A stretch of 64,000 nucleotides of DNA, taken from positions 62,001 to 126,000 of the forward strand of contig NZ_CP107946.1 of NCBI RefSeq assembly GCF_036057275.1. Direction: 5' to 3'. The notes under the pieces are model-generated. The model was not told the DNA's origin and made no database searches. It saw nothing but the letters and a program-made list of their open reading frames with translations. Of this stretch, positions 53,149 through 61,819 are shown in pieces; within the stretch, counting starts at the first letter, position 1; each line of letters opens with the position of its first letter. A program made the position numbers and the translations under genes. This DNA is from Streptomyces sp. NBC_00390 (GTDB lineage: Bacteria; Actinomycetota; Actinomycetes; Streptomycetales; Streptomycetaceae).

Positions 53149-54339
53149 TCACACCGGCCGTGCCGCGGATGGCGCCAGCTCCACCAGCTCTGCGGCCACC
53201 CGTGCGGGCGTCGGCTGCGCGAGCATCTCGGCCCGCAGTCGGTCTGCTGCCTCGGTCATGTCCCGGTCGTCGAGCAGCCGCATGACGGAGGCCCGGATGG
53301 CGTCCTCGTCCGCCGCGTCGCCGGGCATGTGGATACCTGCGCCAGCCCGGGCAAAGGCGGCCGAGATGTTGTCCTGGTCCGCCATGTGTGTGAGTGCGAG
53401 CTGCGGCAGTCCGTAACGGATCGCGTTGAACACAGTGCCGGAGCCACCCTGGTGCACGATGGCGTCGCAGCTCTCGAGAAGCAGGTGCAGCGGCGGTGAG
53501 TCGAGAACCTGAACGTTACTGGGAAGGTGCCCGAGGCCACCTCGCTCGGAGGCGTCGATGGCGACCACGAAATCGGCGTCCAGTCCGTTCACCGCCCGCA
53601 CGATCCTGGGTAGCAGAAAGGCGCGTTCGCCCATGATCCGGGAGATGGAACGGCCCCACGTGAGGCAGATTCGGGGGCGGTCTCCGGCCTGACGGCGCGG
53701 CAAGGTGTCCGGGACCCGTCCGGCCCCGTTGTACGGCACGTATTGCATCGGCATCTTGGCGGGGGACGCGGGAGGCTGCATGCTGGGGGGACAAGGATCC
53801 ACGGTTCGAATCGCCGGGTCACCGTGGATGTCCAGGCCGTAGCGCTCATAAGGCTCGTGGAACCCTGGCAGTGCGGCCAGCACACGTTCCCCGTCCACCG
53901 AACCGAGAAGGTCCCAGCCCCACAGGTGGCGAATGCCCGGCACGCCCAGCAGCTGCGCGGCGACGAGACCGGACGGACTCATGGTGTCGGCCACCACGAG
54001 ATCCGGCCGCCAGGCACGGGCGAGATTCACCACCGCGTCGAGGTTGGACAGCGTCGCCTCCCGCCAGGAGTCGAACACCGCACTCCCGCCCTCCATCCCC
54101 GGATCGGCAGGCGCTTCACGCGCCTGGAGTTCTTCCGACAGCGTGCGTCGCCGGATCTCGACCAGATCCACATCACCGCCGACAGCCACCGTAGGGAGAC
54201 CCGAACGGGTGATGAGGTCGCTCATGGACTGCTGGGCGGCGACCAGCACATCGTGCCCGGCGGCACGGAGGGCCACCGCCAGTGGCTGCATGACGAAATA
54301 GTGGGTCGGCCACGGCGAAGTGACCACCAGAACTCGCAC
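53149..54339 (-). CDS. Glycosyltransferase 3 (MtmGIII/GIV-like)
   Basis: GTG 54339, preceded by GGAGAAAGAG, opens 396 residues: MRVLVVTSPWPTHYFVMQPL, HLWGWDLLG, ICLTWGRSISRIMG and the donor motif AIVHQGGSGTVFNAIRYGLP. It forms a pair with glycosyltransferase 4 on the same strand, followed by the aldo/keto reductase upstream, the same order as mtmW-GIV-GIII in the mithramycin cluster. Donor and acceptor are not fixed by sequence. Confidence 0.88.
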   Translation of the reverse strand: MRVLVVTSPWPTHYFVMQPLAVALRAAGHDVLVAAQQSMSDLITRSGLPTVAVGGDVDLVEIRRRTLSEELQAREAPADPGMEGGSAVFDSWREATLSNLDAVVNLARAWRPDLVVADTMSPSGLVAAQLLGVPGIRHLWGWDLLGSVDGERVLAALPGFHEPYERYGLDIHGDPAIRTVDPCPPSMQPPASPAKMPMQYVPYNGAGRVPDTLPRRQAGDRPRICLTWGRSISRIMGERAFLLPRIVRAVNGLDADFVVAIDASERGGLGHLPSNVQVLDSPPLHLLLESCDAIVHQGGSGTVFNAIRYGLPQLALTHMADQDNISAAFARAGAGIHMPGDAADEDAIRASVMRLLDDRDMTEAADRLRAEMLAQPTPARVAAELVELAPSAARPV

Positions 54340-54450
54340 GGTCTCTTTCTCCTTGTGCGTCGTTGACTGAGCCGAGGAACAGCGACTGTGGCCGTCACCG
54401 GCCGTACTGGCCCGGCCTCACGGGGCCGACCGTGGACTCGCAGTGATGAG

Positions 54451-55686
54451 TCATGACGGCACACCGTCCGCCACCGCTTCGAGTTCTGCCACCACGGCTG
54501 CCGGCGAGGGCTGGGTGCGGATGCCCTCCGCCAGCGTCCTGGCTGCCGACTGGTAACCCGGGAAGCCCAGGATCTCGGCCATCTCGCTCCGCAGCATCCC
54601 TACGCCGTCCACGTCTTCCGGCACCTCGCTGGTCAGGAAGTGCCGGGCGGCGCCCACGGCGGCCAGGCGGGTTCCGTTGACCGTCGGTTCGGGCCGGGCG
54701 GTGATCACCAGCTGGGGCACCCCGGCGACTGCGGCGGTCATGCTCGTGCCAGCGCCGCCGTGGTGGACGACGAGGTCGCATCCGGACAGGAACAGGTGCA
54801 GTGGCAGCCCGGTGGCGACCCGCACGCGCTCGTGTCCGAGGACGGGCTGCAGACTTCCGGCGGTCTGTTCGGTCACCGCGACCACCACCTCGTCCGCGAT
54901 GCTGGTGGCCGCCTGCACGCACTGGCTGATCAGCCCTGCCACGGCATTCCCCCGCAGCGCCGTGGATGTGGCACCCCAGGTGACACAAACCCGGGTTCCG
55001 CGCCGGGGGGCGAGCGGCCAATCCGGCAGGCTGCCTGGGCCGTTGTAGGGGACATACCGCATCTGACGGCAGGTGGAGCCGATCGGGTAGCGGGTCCCAG
55101 GCGCGCAGGGATCGATCCAGGCCGTGGGTTCTGCACGCAACGGTGCACCGACGCGTTCGTGGAGTGCAGCGTATTCCGGCAGCGGTTCTGACCCGAGTCG
55201 GCGCATCTGGATTCGCTGGGGTCCCGGAGTGCCCCACAGATGACTGACGTTGGGGACGCCGAGAGCCGCCGCAACCACGGGCCCGGCGAGCGTGACAGCG
55301 TCATGGACGACCAGGTCGGGGCGCCAGGACCGCGCGAAATCCAGCAGGTCGTCGCACATGGCGGATGCCATGACCGTCTGCATCCGGCCCAGGCTCTCGA
55401 TCATCGCGAAGTGGTCGTCGCCGAGCCGTTCGGGATGCATCGGCCAGTCCTGGGGCCAGCGCTGCTGGACGTGCCAGGCGGCCCTGCTGCGGTCGTTGGA
55501 CAGACCGGCGAGGTCGACGTCCCGCCCCACCGATACGGCAGGCAGGCCCGAGGCAGCGATGACGGGGGCCAGACCCGGGGTACTGGCGACCCGCACCTCG
55601 TGTCCCGCGGCGATGCACGCCTGTTCGAGCGGGATCATCGGGAAGTGGTGCGAATGCCAGGGAAAAGTGGTGAACAGAATGCGCAT
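54451..55686 (-). CDS. Glycosyltransferase 4 (MtmGIII/GIV-like)
   Basis: ATG 55686 (MRILFTTFPWHSHHFPMIPL), with GAGGAG eight bases upstream, gives 411 residues. Motifs VCVTWGATSTAL and DLVVHHGGAGTSMTAAVAGV confirm the family. It follows the AKR gene with 79 bp between. In the aureolic pathway the first sugar (D-olivose) is attached by MtmGIV; this gene or its neighbour would be the counterpart. Confidence 0.88.
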   Translation of the reverse strand: MRILFTTFPWHSHHFPMIPLEQACIAAGHEVRVASTPGLAPVIAASGLPAVSVGRDVDLAGLSNDRSRAAWHVQQRWPQDWPMHPERLGDDHFAMIESLGRMQTVMASAMCDDLLDFARSWRPDLVVHDAVTLAGPVVAAALGVPNVSHLWGTPGPQRIQMRRLGSEPLPEYAALHERVGAPLRAEPTAWIDPCAPGTRYPIGSTCRQMRYVPYNGPGSLPDWPLAPRRGTRVCVTWGATSTALRGNAVAGLISQCVQAATSIADEVVVAVTEQTAGSLQPVLGHERVRVATGLPLHLFLSGCDLVVHHGGAGTSMTAAVAGVPQLVITARPEPTVNGTRLAAVGAARHFLTSEVPEDVDGVGMLRSEMAEILGFPGYQSAARTLAEGIRTQPSPAAVVAELEAVADGVPS

Positions 55687-55765
55687 CAGCACCGCTCCTC
55701 TTCGGTCGGCTGTGGGTTGGTGTCTCTGGAGCGGCCATCGGCGCCGGGTGTGCCGGGCACGGGGT

Positions 55766-56740
55766 TCACTCTTCGCTGTGCACGACGAGGTCGCCGAGGG
55801 CAGCGTCAATCTGCTGCATCAGGCCGGGGTCCAGTCGCGTGCCGGCCGCTGCCGCGTTGTGACGGACCTGTTCCGGGGAGGAAGCCCCGATAACGGCGCC
55901 CGCGACGCTGGACCGCTGCAGCACCCATGCGGTGGCGAGCTGGGCCATGCTCAAGTCGGCGTCCGCGGCCAGCGGGGCCAGTTGCTGGATGCGTGTCAGT
56001 GCCTCGTCACCCAGCCAGCGCTGCATAAGCGGGCCGCGGCCGCCTTTCAGCTGAGTGGCCCTGGAGTTGGCCGGCGGTTCAACGCCCTGAAGATACTTTC
56101 CGGTGAGCACGCCCTGTTCGAGGATGAAATAGGCGAGCTGGCTGATACCGAGGTCGTCACATGCCTTGAACACATCTGATTCCGGTACGCGCCACAGCAT
56201 GGAGTAACGGGGCATGTGGCAGACGAGGGGCACCCCGAGCTGTGCAGCCAGGTCGGCCGCCGCCGTGATGCGGTCTACCGGCCACTCGGACATGCCGACG
56301 TAAAGGACTTTCCCGGCCCTGACGAGGTCGGAGAAGGCCCACATCACCTCCTCCAGGGGGGTGTCGGGGTCGTAGCGGTGCGCCGTGTAGATGTCGATGT
56401 GGTCGACACGCAGCCGGCGCAGCGACCCGTCCACCGATTCCATGATGTGTTTGCGGGACAGGCCACGCCCGTTGGGACCGTGTCCGGTGGGCATGCCCAC
56501 TTTCGTGGACAGCACCAGGTCTTCTCGTGGCTCCCCGGCCAGGGCGCGGCCGAGAAGGGTCTCGGACCGGAACATCCCGTAGATGTCGGCGGTGTCGAAT
56601 GTCGTCACCCCGACGTTCCTGGCTTCTCTGATACAGGCGATGACGGTCTCGTCGGGGGTGTCGTCCTGGGGATACAGGAGATTGCCGTACGCGATCTCAC
56701 TCACGGAAAGGCCGCTGCGGCCAAGTGCTCGGAACTCCAC
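55766..56740 (-). CDS. Aldo/keto reductase (MtmW-like side-chain or sugar ketoreductase)
   Basis: The 324-residue TIM-barrel protein shows LGRSGLSVSEIAYGN, TTFDTADIYGMFRSETLLGR (catalytic Asp and Tyr), LSTKVGMPTG (the Lys) and IDIYTAHRYDPDTP (the His). In mithramycin MtmW reduces the keto group of the side chain after MtmOIV acts; related AKRs in macrolide clusters reduce 2,3-enoyl sugars. The first role is favoured by position beside the GIV/GIII pair. GTG 56740; no strong ribosome site. It is divergent from the 2,3-dehydratase. Confidence 0.82.
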   Translation of the reverse strand: MEFRALGRSGLSVSEIAYGNLLYPQDDTPDETVIACIREARNVGVTTFDTADIYGMFRSETLLGRALAGEPREDLVLSTKVGMPTGHGPNGRGLSRKHIMESVDGSLRRLRVDHIDIYTAHRYDPDTPLEEVMWAFSDLVRAGKVLYVGMSEWPVDRITAAADLAAQLGVPLVCHMPRYSMLWRVPESDVFKACDDLGISQLAYFILEQGVLTGKYLQGVEPPANSRATQLKGGRGPLMQRWLGDEALTRIQQLAPLAADADLSMAQLATAWVLQRSSVAGAVIGASSPEQVRHNAAAAGTRLDPGLMQQIDAALGDLVVHSEE

Positions 56741-56764
56741 GGCGACAAGCCTGTGACGGCCGGT

Positions 56765-56793
56765 TCGAGGTCCGCTTGAGGAACTGTCGAGGC
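56765..56793 (+). promoter_or_regulatory. Candidate SARP box 5, three heptamers (sugar operon)
   Basis: TCGAGGT (56765), TTGAGGA (56776) and TCGAGGC (56787) repeat at exact 11-bp steps in the divergent region between the AKR and 2,3-dehydratase genes. TAAGGG, nine bases on, is a possible -10. Confidence 0.65.
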
Positions 56794-56922
56794 TGTCGGT
56801 GGTAAGGGCGGTGCGACGGTCGTCTTCAGCCGCTGCGCAGGCCTCGAGCCCGGCTCAATTCCTGCTGCCGAACCTGAGGGCGCCTGTCCGATGCCCCCTT
56901 CCATCAACGCGACGGAGACCCC

Positions 56923-58362
56923 ATGTTCCAGGCACTTGTGAGCCCACCCCGGTCGGAGGGGACCACCGACGACCTGGACCGTCGGCGATTTGTCGAGTCC
57001 GCCGCCGTCACGGAGGGGCAAAGCCTGTCCACAAAGGCCTTCTGGGAATGGTTCGACCTGCGCCGTGCGGCTGTTCAAATGGATGTACGGCTCATACCCC
57101 TCGCCGGCCTCAGGCAATGGGGCTTCCAGCCCGGCACCGGGAACCTGGTGCACGAGAGCGGTCGTTTCTTCTCCGTCGAAGGCCTGCGCACCCGGCTGGG
57201 CGGCGCAGAACCCCGCGGTTGGGACCAGCCGATCATCCATCAGCCGGAGATCGGTTTCCTGGGCATCCTGGTTAAGGAGATCGACGGTGTGCTGCACTGC
57301 CTAATGCAGGCGAAGGCGGAGCCGGGCAACGCCAAGGGGCTCCAGCTCTCCCCCACGGTGCAGGCCACCCGCAGCAACTACACCGGAGTACACCGGGGCA
57401 GTGCTGTGCGCTACCTCGAATACTTCTCAGGACCGAAGCAGGGCCGCGTGCTGGTCGACGTGCTGCAGTCCGAGCACGGCTCATGGTTCTATCGCAAACG
57501 CAATCGCAACATGGTCGTCGAGGTGACCGACGACGTTCCGCAGCACGAGGACTACTGCTGGCTGACGCTGGGCCAGGTGCGCCGTCTGTTGCAGGAGGAA
57601 GACCTCGTCAACATGGACACTCGCACCGTGCTGGCATGTATCCCCCTCGACGAGGCCGCCGACGTCATAGACGTAGGTGACGACCCCTTCCGAGCTGGCC
57701 TCGCTGCGTCCTTGTCGCCGCAGGCACCATCCGCCCACACCCTGCCGGAACTGCTGCGCTGGTACACCGCCATCAAGACGGGCACTGAACTGTCTACCGA
57801 GCGGATACCACTGGACGCCATCAGTGGATGGGCCACGGAGCCCGACGGGATCCGGCATGACTCAGGGCGTGACTTCAGCGTGGTCGCTGTGTCGGTGGAG
57901 GCGGGAAACCGTGAGGTGAGACGGTGGACGCAACCGTTGCTGCGAACCTGCGCTGAGGGCGTGATCGCCTTCCTGGCCCGGCGCATTGGCAGTGTCGTCC
58001 ATGTGCTGGTGCGCGCTGGCGTCGAGCCCGGCTGCCGGGACGCGGTCGAACTCGGGCCGACCGTCCAGTTCCTGCCCGGGAGTGACGGCTCTCCGCTGAC
58101 CGCCGAGCGTCCGCCGTTCCTGGATGAGGTCCTGGCCGCGACGCCGGAGCAGATCCGGTACGACGTGACGCAGTCCGAGGAGGGCGGCAGGTTCTATCGC
58201 GTCCTCAGCCGCTACATGGTGGTCGAGATCGAGCACGATGTGTCTCTGCCGGACGGCTACCGCTGGATGACCGTCGGACAACTGGGGACCCTCCTCCAGC
58301 ACAGCCACTACATCAACATCCAGGCACGCAGTCTGATCGCCTGCCTGCAGTCGGTGTGGTGA
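56923..58362 (+). CDS. NDP-hexose 2,3-dehydratase (MtmV-like)
   Basis: It removes the 2-hydroxyl of dTDP-4-keto-6-deoxyglucose, the first step to 2,6-dideoxysugars. The 479-residue protein consists of two homologous halves, as in all members: VDVLQSEHGSWFYRKRNRNM with VNMDTRTVLACI in the first and DVTQSEEGGRFYRVLSRYM with INIQARSLIACLQ in the second. GGAG lies upstream of ATG 56923. It leads the sugar operon and is followed 6 nt later by the 3-ketoreductase. Confidence 0.93.
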   Translation: MFQALVSPPRSEGTTDDLDRRRFVESAAVTEGQSLSTKAFWEWFDLRRAAVQMDVRLIPLAGLRQWGFQPGTGNLVHESGRFFSVEGLRTRLGGAEPRGWDQPIIHQPEIGFLGILVKEIDGVLHCLMQAKAEPGNAKGLQLSPTVQATRSNYTGVHRGSAVRYLEYFSGPKQGRVLVDVLQSEHGSWFYRKRNRNMVVEVTDDVPQHEDYCWLTLGQVRRLLQEEDLVNMDTRTVLACIPLDEAADVIDVGDDPFRAGLAASLSPQAPSAHTLPELLRWYTAIKTGTELSTERIPLDAISGWATEPDGIRHDSGRDFSVVAVSVEAGNREVRRWTQPLLRTCAEGVIAFLARRIGSVVHVLVRAGVEPGCRDAVELGPTVQFLPGSDGSPLTAERPPFLDEVLAATPEQIRYDVTQSEEGGRFYRVLSRYMVVEIEHDVSLPDGYRWMTVGQLGTLLQHSHYINIQARSLIACLQSVW

Positions 58363-58368
58363 GGCGGC

Positions 58369-59400
58369 ATGAGCAAAGGTAGCCAGAATCCGGCGATCCG
58401 TCTGGGGGTCCTCGGCTGCGCCGACATCGCCGGACGCCGCGCCCTTCCCGCTGTCTCCAGGCTGCCCCAGTTCACGCTCCAGGCTGTAGCCAGCCGAGAG
58501 CCCGCCAAAGCCGAGGCGCTGGTGGAACGCTTTGGCGGCTGCCCCGTCACCGGTTACGACGCTCTGTTGGAACGCGACGACCTCGATGCGGTGTACATCC
58601 CGCTGCCCGCTGCGCTGCATGCGCCATGGGTGCGTGCCTCCCTCGACGCCGGGCTGCACGTCCTGGTCGAGAAGCCCGCCGCGCTCTCCGCCGCAGAGGC
58701 GGGTTCCCTGGCCGCGCTCGCTCGCCGTCAGGGGCGGGTACTGATGGAGAACTTCGGCTTCGTGCGGCATACACAGCAGGCGGCGGTGCGCAAGCTGCTC
58801 GACGAAGGCGCCATTGGTGAACTGCGCGGCATGTCGGCCGAGTTTGCGTTTCCTCCTCCTCCGGCGGACGACATCCGCTACCGCCCGGAACTGGGTGGAG
58901 GAGCGCTGTTCGACGCAGGTGTCTATCCCCTCCGTGCAGCGCGGATGCTGTTGGGGAACACGCTGGAGGTGGTCGGAGCGGTCCTTCGCGTCGACACGAG
59001 CCACGGGGTCGATGTCGCCGGCAGCGCCCTGCTGACGTCCCCGGCGGGGATCACCGCCCAGCTCGGCTTCGGGTTTGTCCACTCCTACCGCTGTGGCTAC
59101 ACGCTGTGGGGCTCGGAGGGAAGGATCAGTCTGGACCGCGCCTACAGCGCACCTGACGATCTGGCTCCCGTGCTTCGCCTGGACCGTGGCGGGCGTACCA
59201 CCCGGGACCGCCTTCCCCCAGACCGGCAGTTCGACCGTATGTTCCGTGCCTTTGCCGAGGCGATTCGCGCAGGTGACACCGATTCAGGAGCGCACGACCT
59301 CCTACAGCAGGCTCAGCTCGTGGAGCGGGTGGCCGCGTCGGCGCGGCGCACCCCGCTGTGGGTCCTTCCCCGACACGGCTACGAGAAAGCCCGAACATGA
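58369..59400 (+). CDS. NDP-hexose 3-ketoreductase (Gfo/Idh/MocA family)
   Basis: The 343 residues have the NAD(P) start IRLGVLGCADIAGRRALPA and the EKPAALSAAEAGSLA motif that carries the catalytic Lys of this family, then GGGALFDAGVYPLRAARMLLG. The enzyme reduces the unstable 3-keto product of the 2,3-dehydratase. Its order directly after the dehydratase is standard in deoxysugar operons. The stop overlaps the next start as ATGA. Confidence 0.92.
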   Translation: MSKGSQNPAIRLGVLGCADIAGRRALPAVSRLPQFTLQAVASREPAKAEALVERFGGCPVTGYDALLERDDLDAVYIPLPAALHAPWVRASLDAGLHVLVEKPAALSAAEAGSLAALARRQGRVLMENFGFVRHTQQAAVRKLLDEGAIGELRGMSAEFAFPPPPADDIRYRPELGGGALFDAGVYPLRAARMLLGNTLEVVGAVLRVDTSHGVDVAGSALLTSPAGITAQLGFGFVHSYRCGYTLWGSEGRISLDRAYSAPDDLAPVLRLDRGGRTTRDRLPPDRQFDRMFRAFAEAIRAGDTDSGAHDLLQQAQLVERVAASARRTPLWVLPRHGYEKART

Positions 59401-60659
59401 ACTGGACGAACAACGCACGACAGGTCACCACATGCCGCGTGTGCGGAGAGCAGGACTGGCAGCCAGTCGTCTCCTTCGGCGACCTGCCCTTGGCGGGCAG
59501 TTTCCTCGAACCGGCGCAGTCGTACGAGAACGAACCCCGCTACCCGCTCGGGGTGGTGTGCTGCCGGTCGTGCCGACTCATGAGCCTCACGCATGTGGTC
59601 GACCCCGCCATCCTGTACCGGACGTACCCCTACTCCAAGTCCGACTCCGAGATGATGAAGAAGCACATGCAACACGTGGTCGAGGTCTGCCAGGAGCGCT
59701 TCGCCGTGCAGCCGGGGAGCTTCGTGCTGGAGATCGGCAGTAACACCGGATCGCAGTTGAAGGCCTTCCAAAAGGCCAGCATGCGTACCCTCGGTATCGA
59801 TCCCGCTGTCAACATCGTCGAGGTAGCCCGCCAGCGCGGCGTCGAGACTTTGCCGGACTTCTTCTCCGTGGAAACGGCCGCCACCGTCGCGGCCGAATAC
59901 GGGACGCCTCGATTGATACTGGGCCGGCACGTCTTCGCGCACATCGACGATGTGACGTCCGTCCTCGAAGGCGTGCGACGCCTCCTCGGTCCGGAGAGCG
60001 TATTTGCCATCGAGGTGCCGTACGTCGTGGACATGCTGGAGCACAACGAGTTCGACACCATTTACCACGAACACCTCTCCTACTTCGGGGTGGGGACGCT
60101 CGTGACCCTCTTCGAGCGGCATGGCCTGCGGGTGATCGACGCCGAGCGGCTGCCCGTGCACGGCGGTTCCATCCTGTTGTTCGCAGGGCTCCGTGACGGA
60201 GCATGGCCGACCAGCCCCGTGGTGGACGAGCTGATCGAGCAGGAGCGCAAGTTCGGCCTGGACGACGACGCCACGTATGAGCGGTTCGCCGAGAGCATCG
60301 AGCGGATCCGCGGGGAATTGGTCGCCCTCGTCCGCGGGCTGCGCGGCGAAGGAAAGCGGATCGTCGGGTATGGCGCGCCCGCCAAGGGCAACACGCTGTT
60401 GAACGCATGCGGGCTCGGCATCGATGAGATCGAGTTCTGCTCTGACACGACCGAGTTCAAGCAAGGCAAGGTCCTTCCCGGTACACACATCCCGGTGTGC
60501 AGCCCTCAGTACGCGGCGACGCGCGAGTTCGACTACTACCTCCTGCTCGCCTGGAACTACGGCGAGGAGATCCTGGGCAAGGAGAAGGCGTTCCTGGGCA
60601 AGGGCGGGCGCTTCATCCTTCCGCACCCCACGCCGTCGATCGTTCCGTGCGAGCCGTGA
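59397..60659 (+). CDS. NDP-hexose C-methyltransferase (MtmC/TylC3 type)
   Basis: The 420-residue protein has an N-terminal zinc site (CRVCGEQDW and VVCCRSCRLMSL), a SAM motif EIGSNTGSQLKAF near residue 120, the active-site YHEHLSYFGVGT and a C-terminal GYGAPAKGNTLLNACG domain, the full set of sugar 3-C-methyltransferases. It would make the 3-C-methyl branch of mycarose or chromose B. In mithramycin the homologue MtmC also reduces C4. ATG 59397 overlaps the 3-ketoreductase stop. Confidence 0.92.
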   Translation: MNWTNNARQVTTCRVCGEQDWQPVVSFGDLPLAGSFLEPAQSYENEPRYPLGVVCCRSCRLMSLTHVVDPAILYRTYPYSKSDSEMMKKHMQHVVEVCQERFAVQPGSFVLEIGSNTGSQLKAFQKASMRTLGIDPAVNIVEVARQRGVETLPDFFSVETAATVAAEYGTPRLILGRHVFAHIDDVTSVLEGVRRLLGPESVFAIEVPYVVDMLEHNEFDTIYHEHLSYFGVGTLVTLFERHGLRVIDAERLPVHGGSILLFAGLRDGAWPTSPVVDELIEQERKFGLDDDATYERFAESIERIRGELVALVRGLRGEGKRIVGYGAPAKGNTLLNACGLGIDEIEFCSDTTEFKQGKVLPGTHIPVCSPQYAATREFDYYLLLAWNYGEEILGKEKAFLGKGGRFILPHPTPSIVPCEP

Positions 60660-61180
60660 AGCCCGCCGCCGCAGGGCCTGCCCGTCACAGAAGCGTAGTG
60701 ATCACCGGGGGCAGCTCCGGCATCGGCCGGGCCATCGCGCGGCTTTTCGCCGATGAAGGAGCCGACGTGCTCGTCGTCGGCAGGAACGCCGACCGGTTGT
60801 CGGAAGCCACGGCGGGCCGGCCGGGCATCCGGACACCTGCCGCCGATGTGTCGGAGCCCCATGCTCCGCAGGAGATCGTCGTCCGGGCGGTCCGGGAGTT
60901 CGGGCGCATCGACGCCCTGGTCAACAACTCGGGCATCACCCGGCCCGCCCTCCTCGGCGAGACCGACCCGGCGCAGGCCTCCCAGCCAGTGGCGACGGAG
61001 CTGGTGGGCCCTATCCTCCTGAACAGGAGGCGCTGCCACACATGGCACCCGGCGCCGTCGTCGTCAACATCACTTCCAACCACCGGGGCGGGGCTGGCCT
61101 GCCAACTCGGTCTACGGCGGCACCAAGGTGGCGCTCGACTTCCTCACCTGCACCTGGGCGCGGGAACTCGCACCCCGGCC
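60656..61180 (+). pseudogene. N-terminal part of SDR gene A, frameshifted and cut
   Basis: GTG 60656 overlaps the C-methyltransferase stop as GTGA. The frame reads VVITGGSSGIGRAIARLFAD, IDALVNNSGITRPALLGE as a classical SDR. Near 61020 one base is missing; the sense continues as QEALPHMAPGAVVVNITSN and after a second shift near 61085 as ANSVYGGTKVALDFLTCTWA, which includes the catalytic YGGTK. It ends in unrelated coding sequence at about 61180. The expected tail lies at 40930-41040 on the minus strand; about 50 residues between the two are missing. Confidence 0.7.
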
Positions 61181-61800
61181 GGCTCGACGGCCTCGACATC
61201 CTGGTCAACAACGCCGGGGTGGGCATGATCTCCCGTAAGGTCACCGCCGACGGCTTCGAGATGCAGTTCGGTACCAACCACCTCGGGCACTTCGCGCTCA
61301 CCGGCCTGCCGCTGCTGCAGGCCCGCCCGGGCACCCGCGTGGTCAGGGTCACCAGCGACAACCACGCCGAGGCAGAGCTGGATTTCGCCGACCTGAACGC
61401 GGAGCGGTCCTACGGCCGCAACGTGCAGTACGCGCGCTCCAAGCTGGCCAACCTCCTGTTCACCCTGGAACTGCAGCGCCGGGCCCAGGCCGTGGGCATG
61501 CCCCTGCTCAGCCTCGCGACCAACATCGGAGTCCTGCCGCGCCCCGTCACCCTGCTGATGCGGCTCTTCCTGAAGTCGCCGGACGAGGGGGCCCTGCCCT
61601 CGCTGTACGGGGCGACCTCCGCCGAGGCGCGGGGCGGGGAGTACTACGGACCCGGTCCCAAGCGGTGCACACCGAGCGACAACGCGCTCGACGAGGCGAC
61701 CGCGGCACGGCTGTGGGAGGCGTCGGAGGAACTGACCGGGTGCGGTTCACGGCCCTGTACTCCCACTGTCGCCCTGAGCCCGCCCGTATCCCATGCCTGA
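61181..61800 (+). pseudogene. C-terminal part of SDR gene B
   Basis: From 61181 the frame reads RLDGLDILVNNAGVGMISRK, then FGTNHLGHFALTGLPLL, VVRVTSDNHAEAEL, catalytic NVQYARSKLANLLF and on to LWEASEELTG, the back two-thirds of a retinol-dehydrogenase-like SDR. It has no Rossmann start of its own. Near 61740 a frameshift spoils the last residues. The front part, ending LADSLTEA, lies at 41041-41345 on the other strand. Confidence 0.7.
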
Positions 61801-61819
61801 AAGAGGAGTTGGCGGCCAC

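Noticed and set aside
55766..56740. The AKR as a sugar 2,3-enoyl reductase of the EryBII type
   Set aside because: Possible by family, but the cluster already has a Gfo/Idh 3-ketoreductase after the 2,3-dehydratase and the AKR sits where MtmW is expected, so that reading is preferred.
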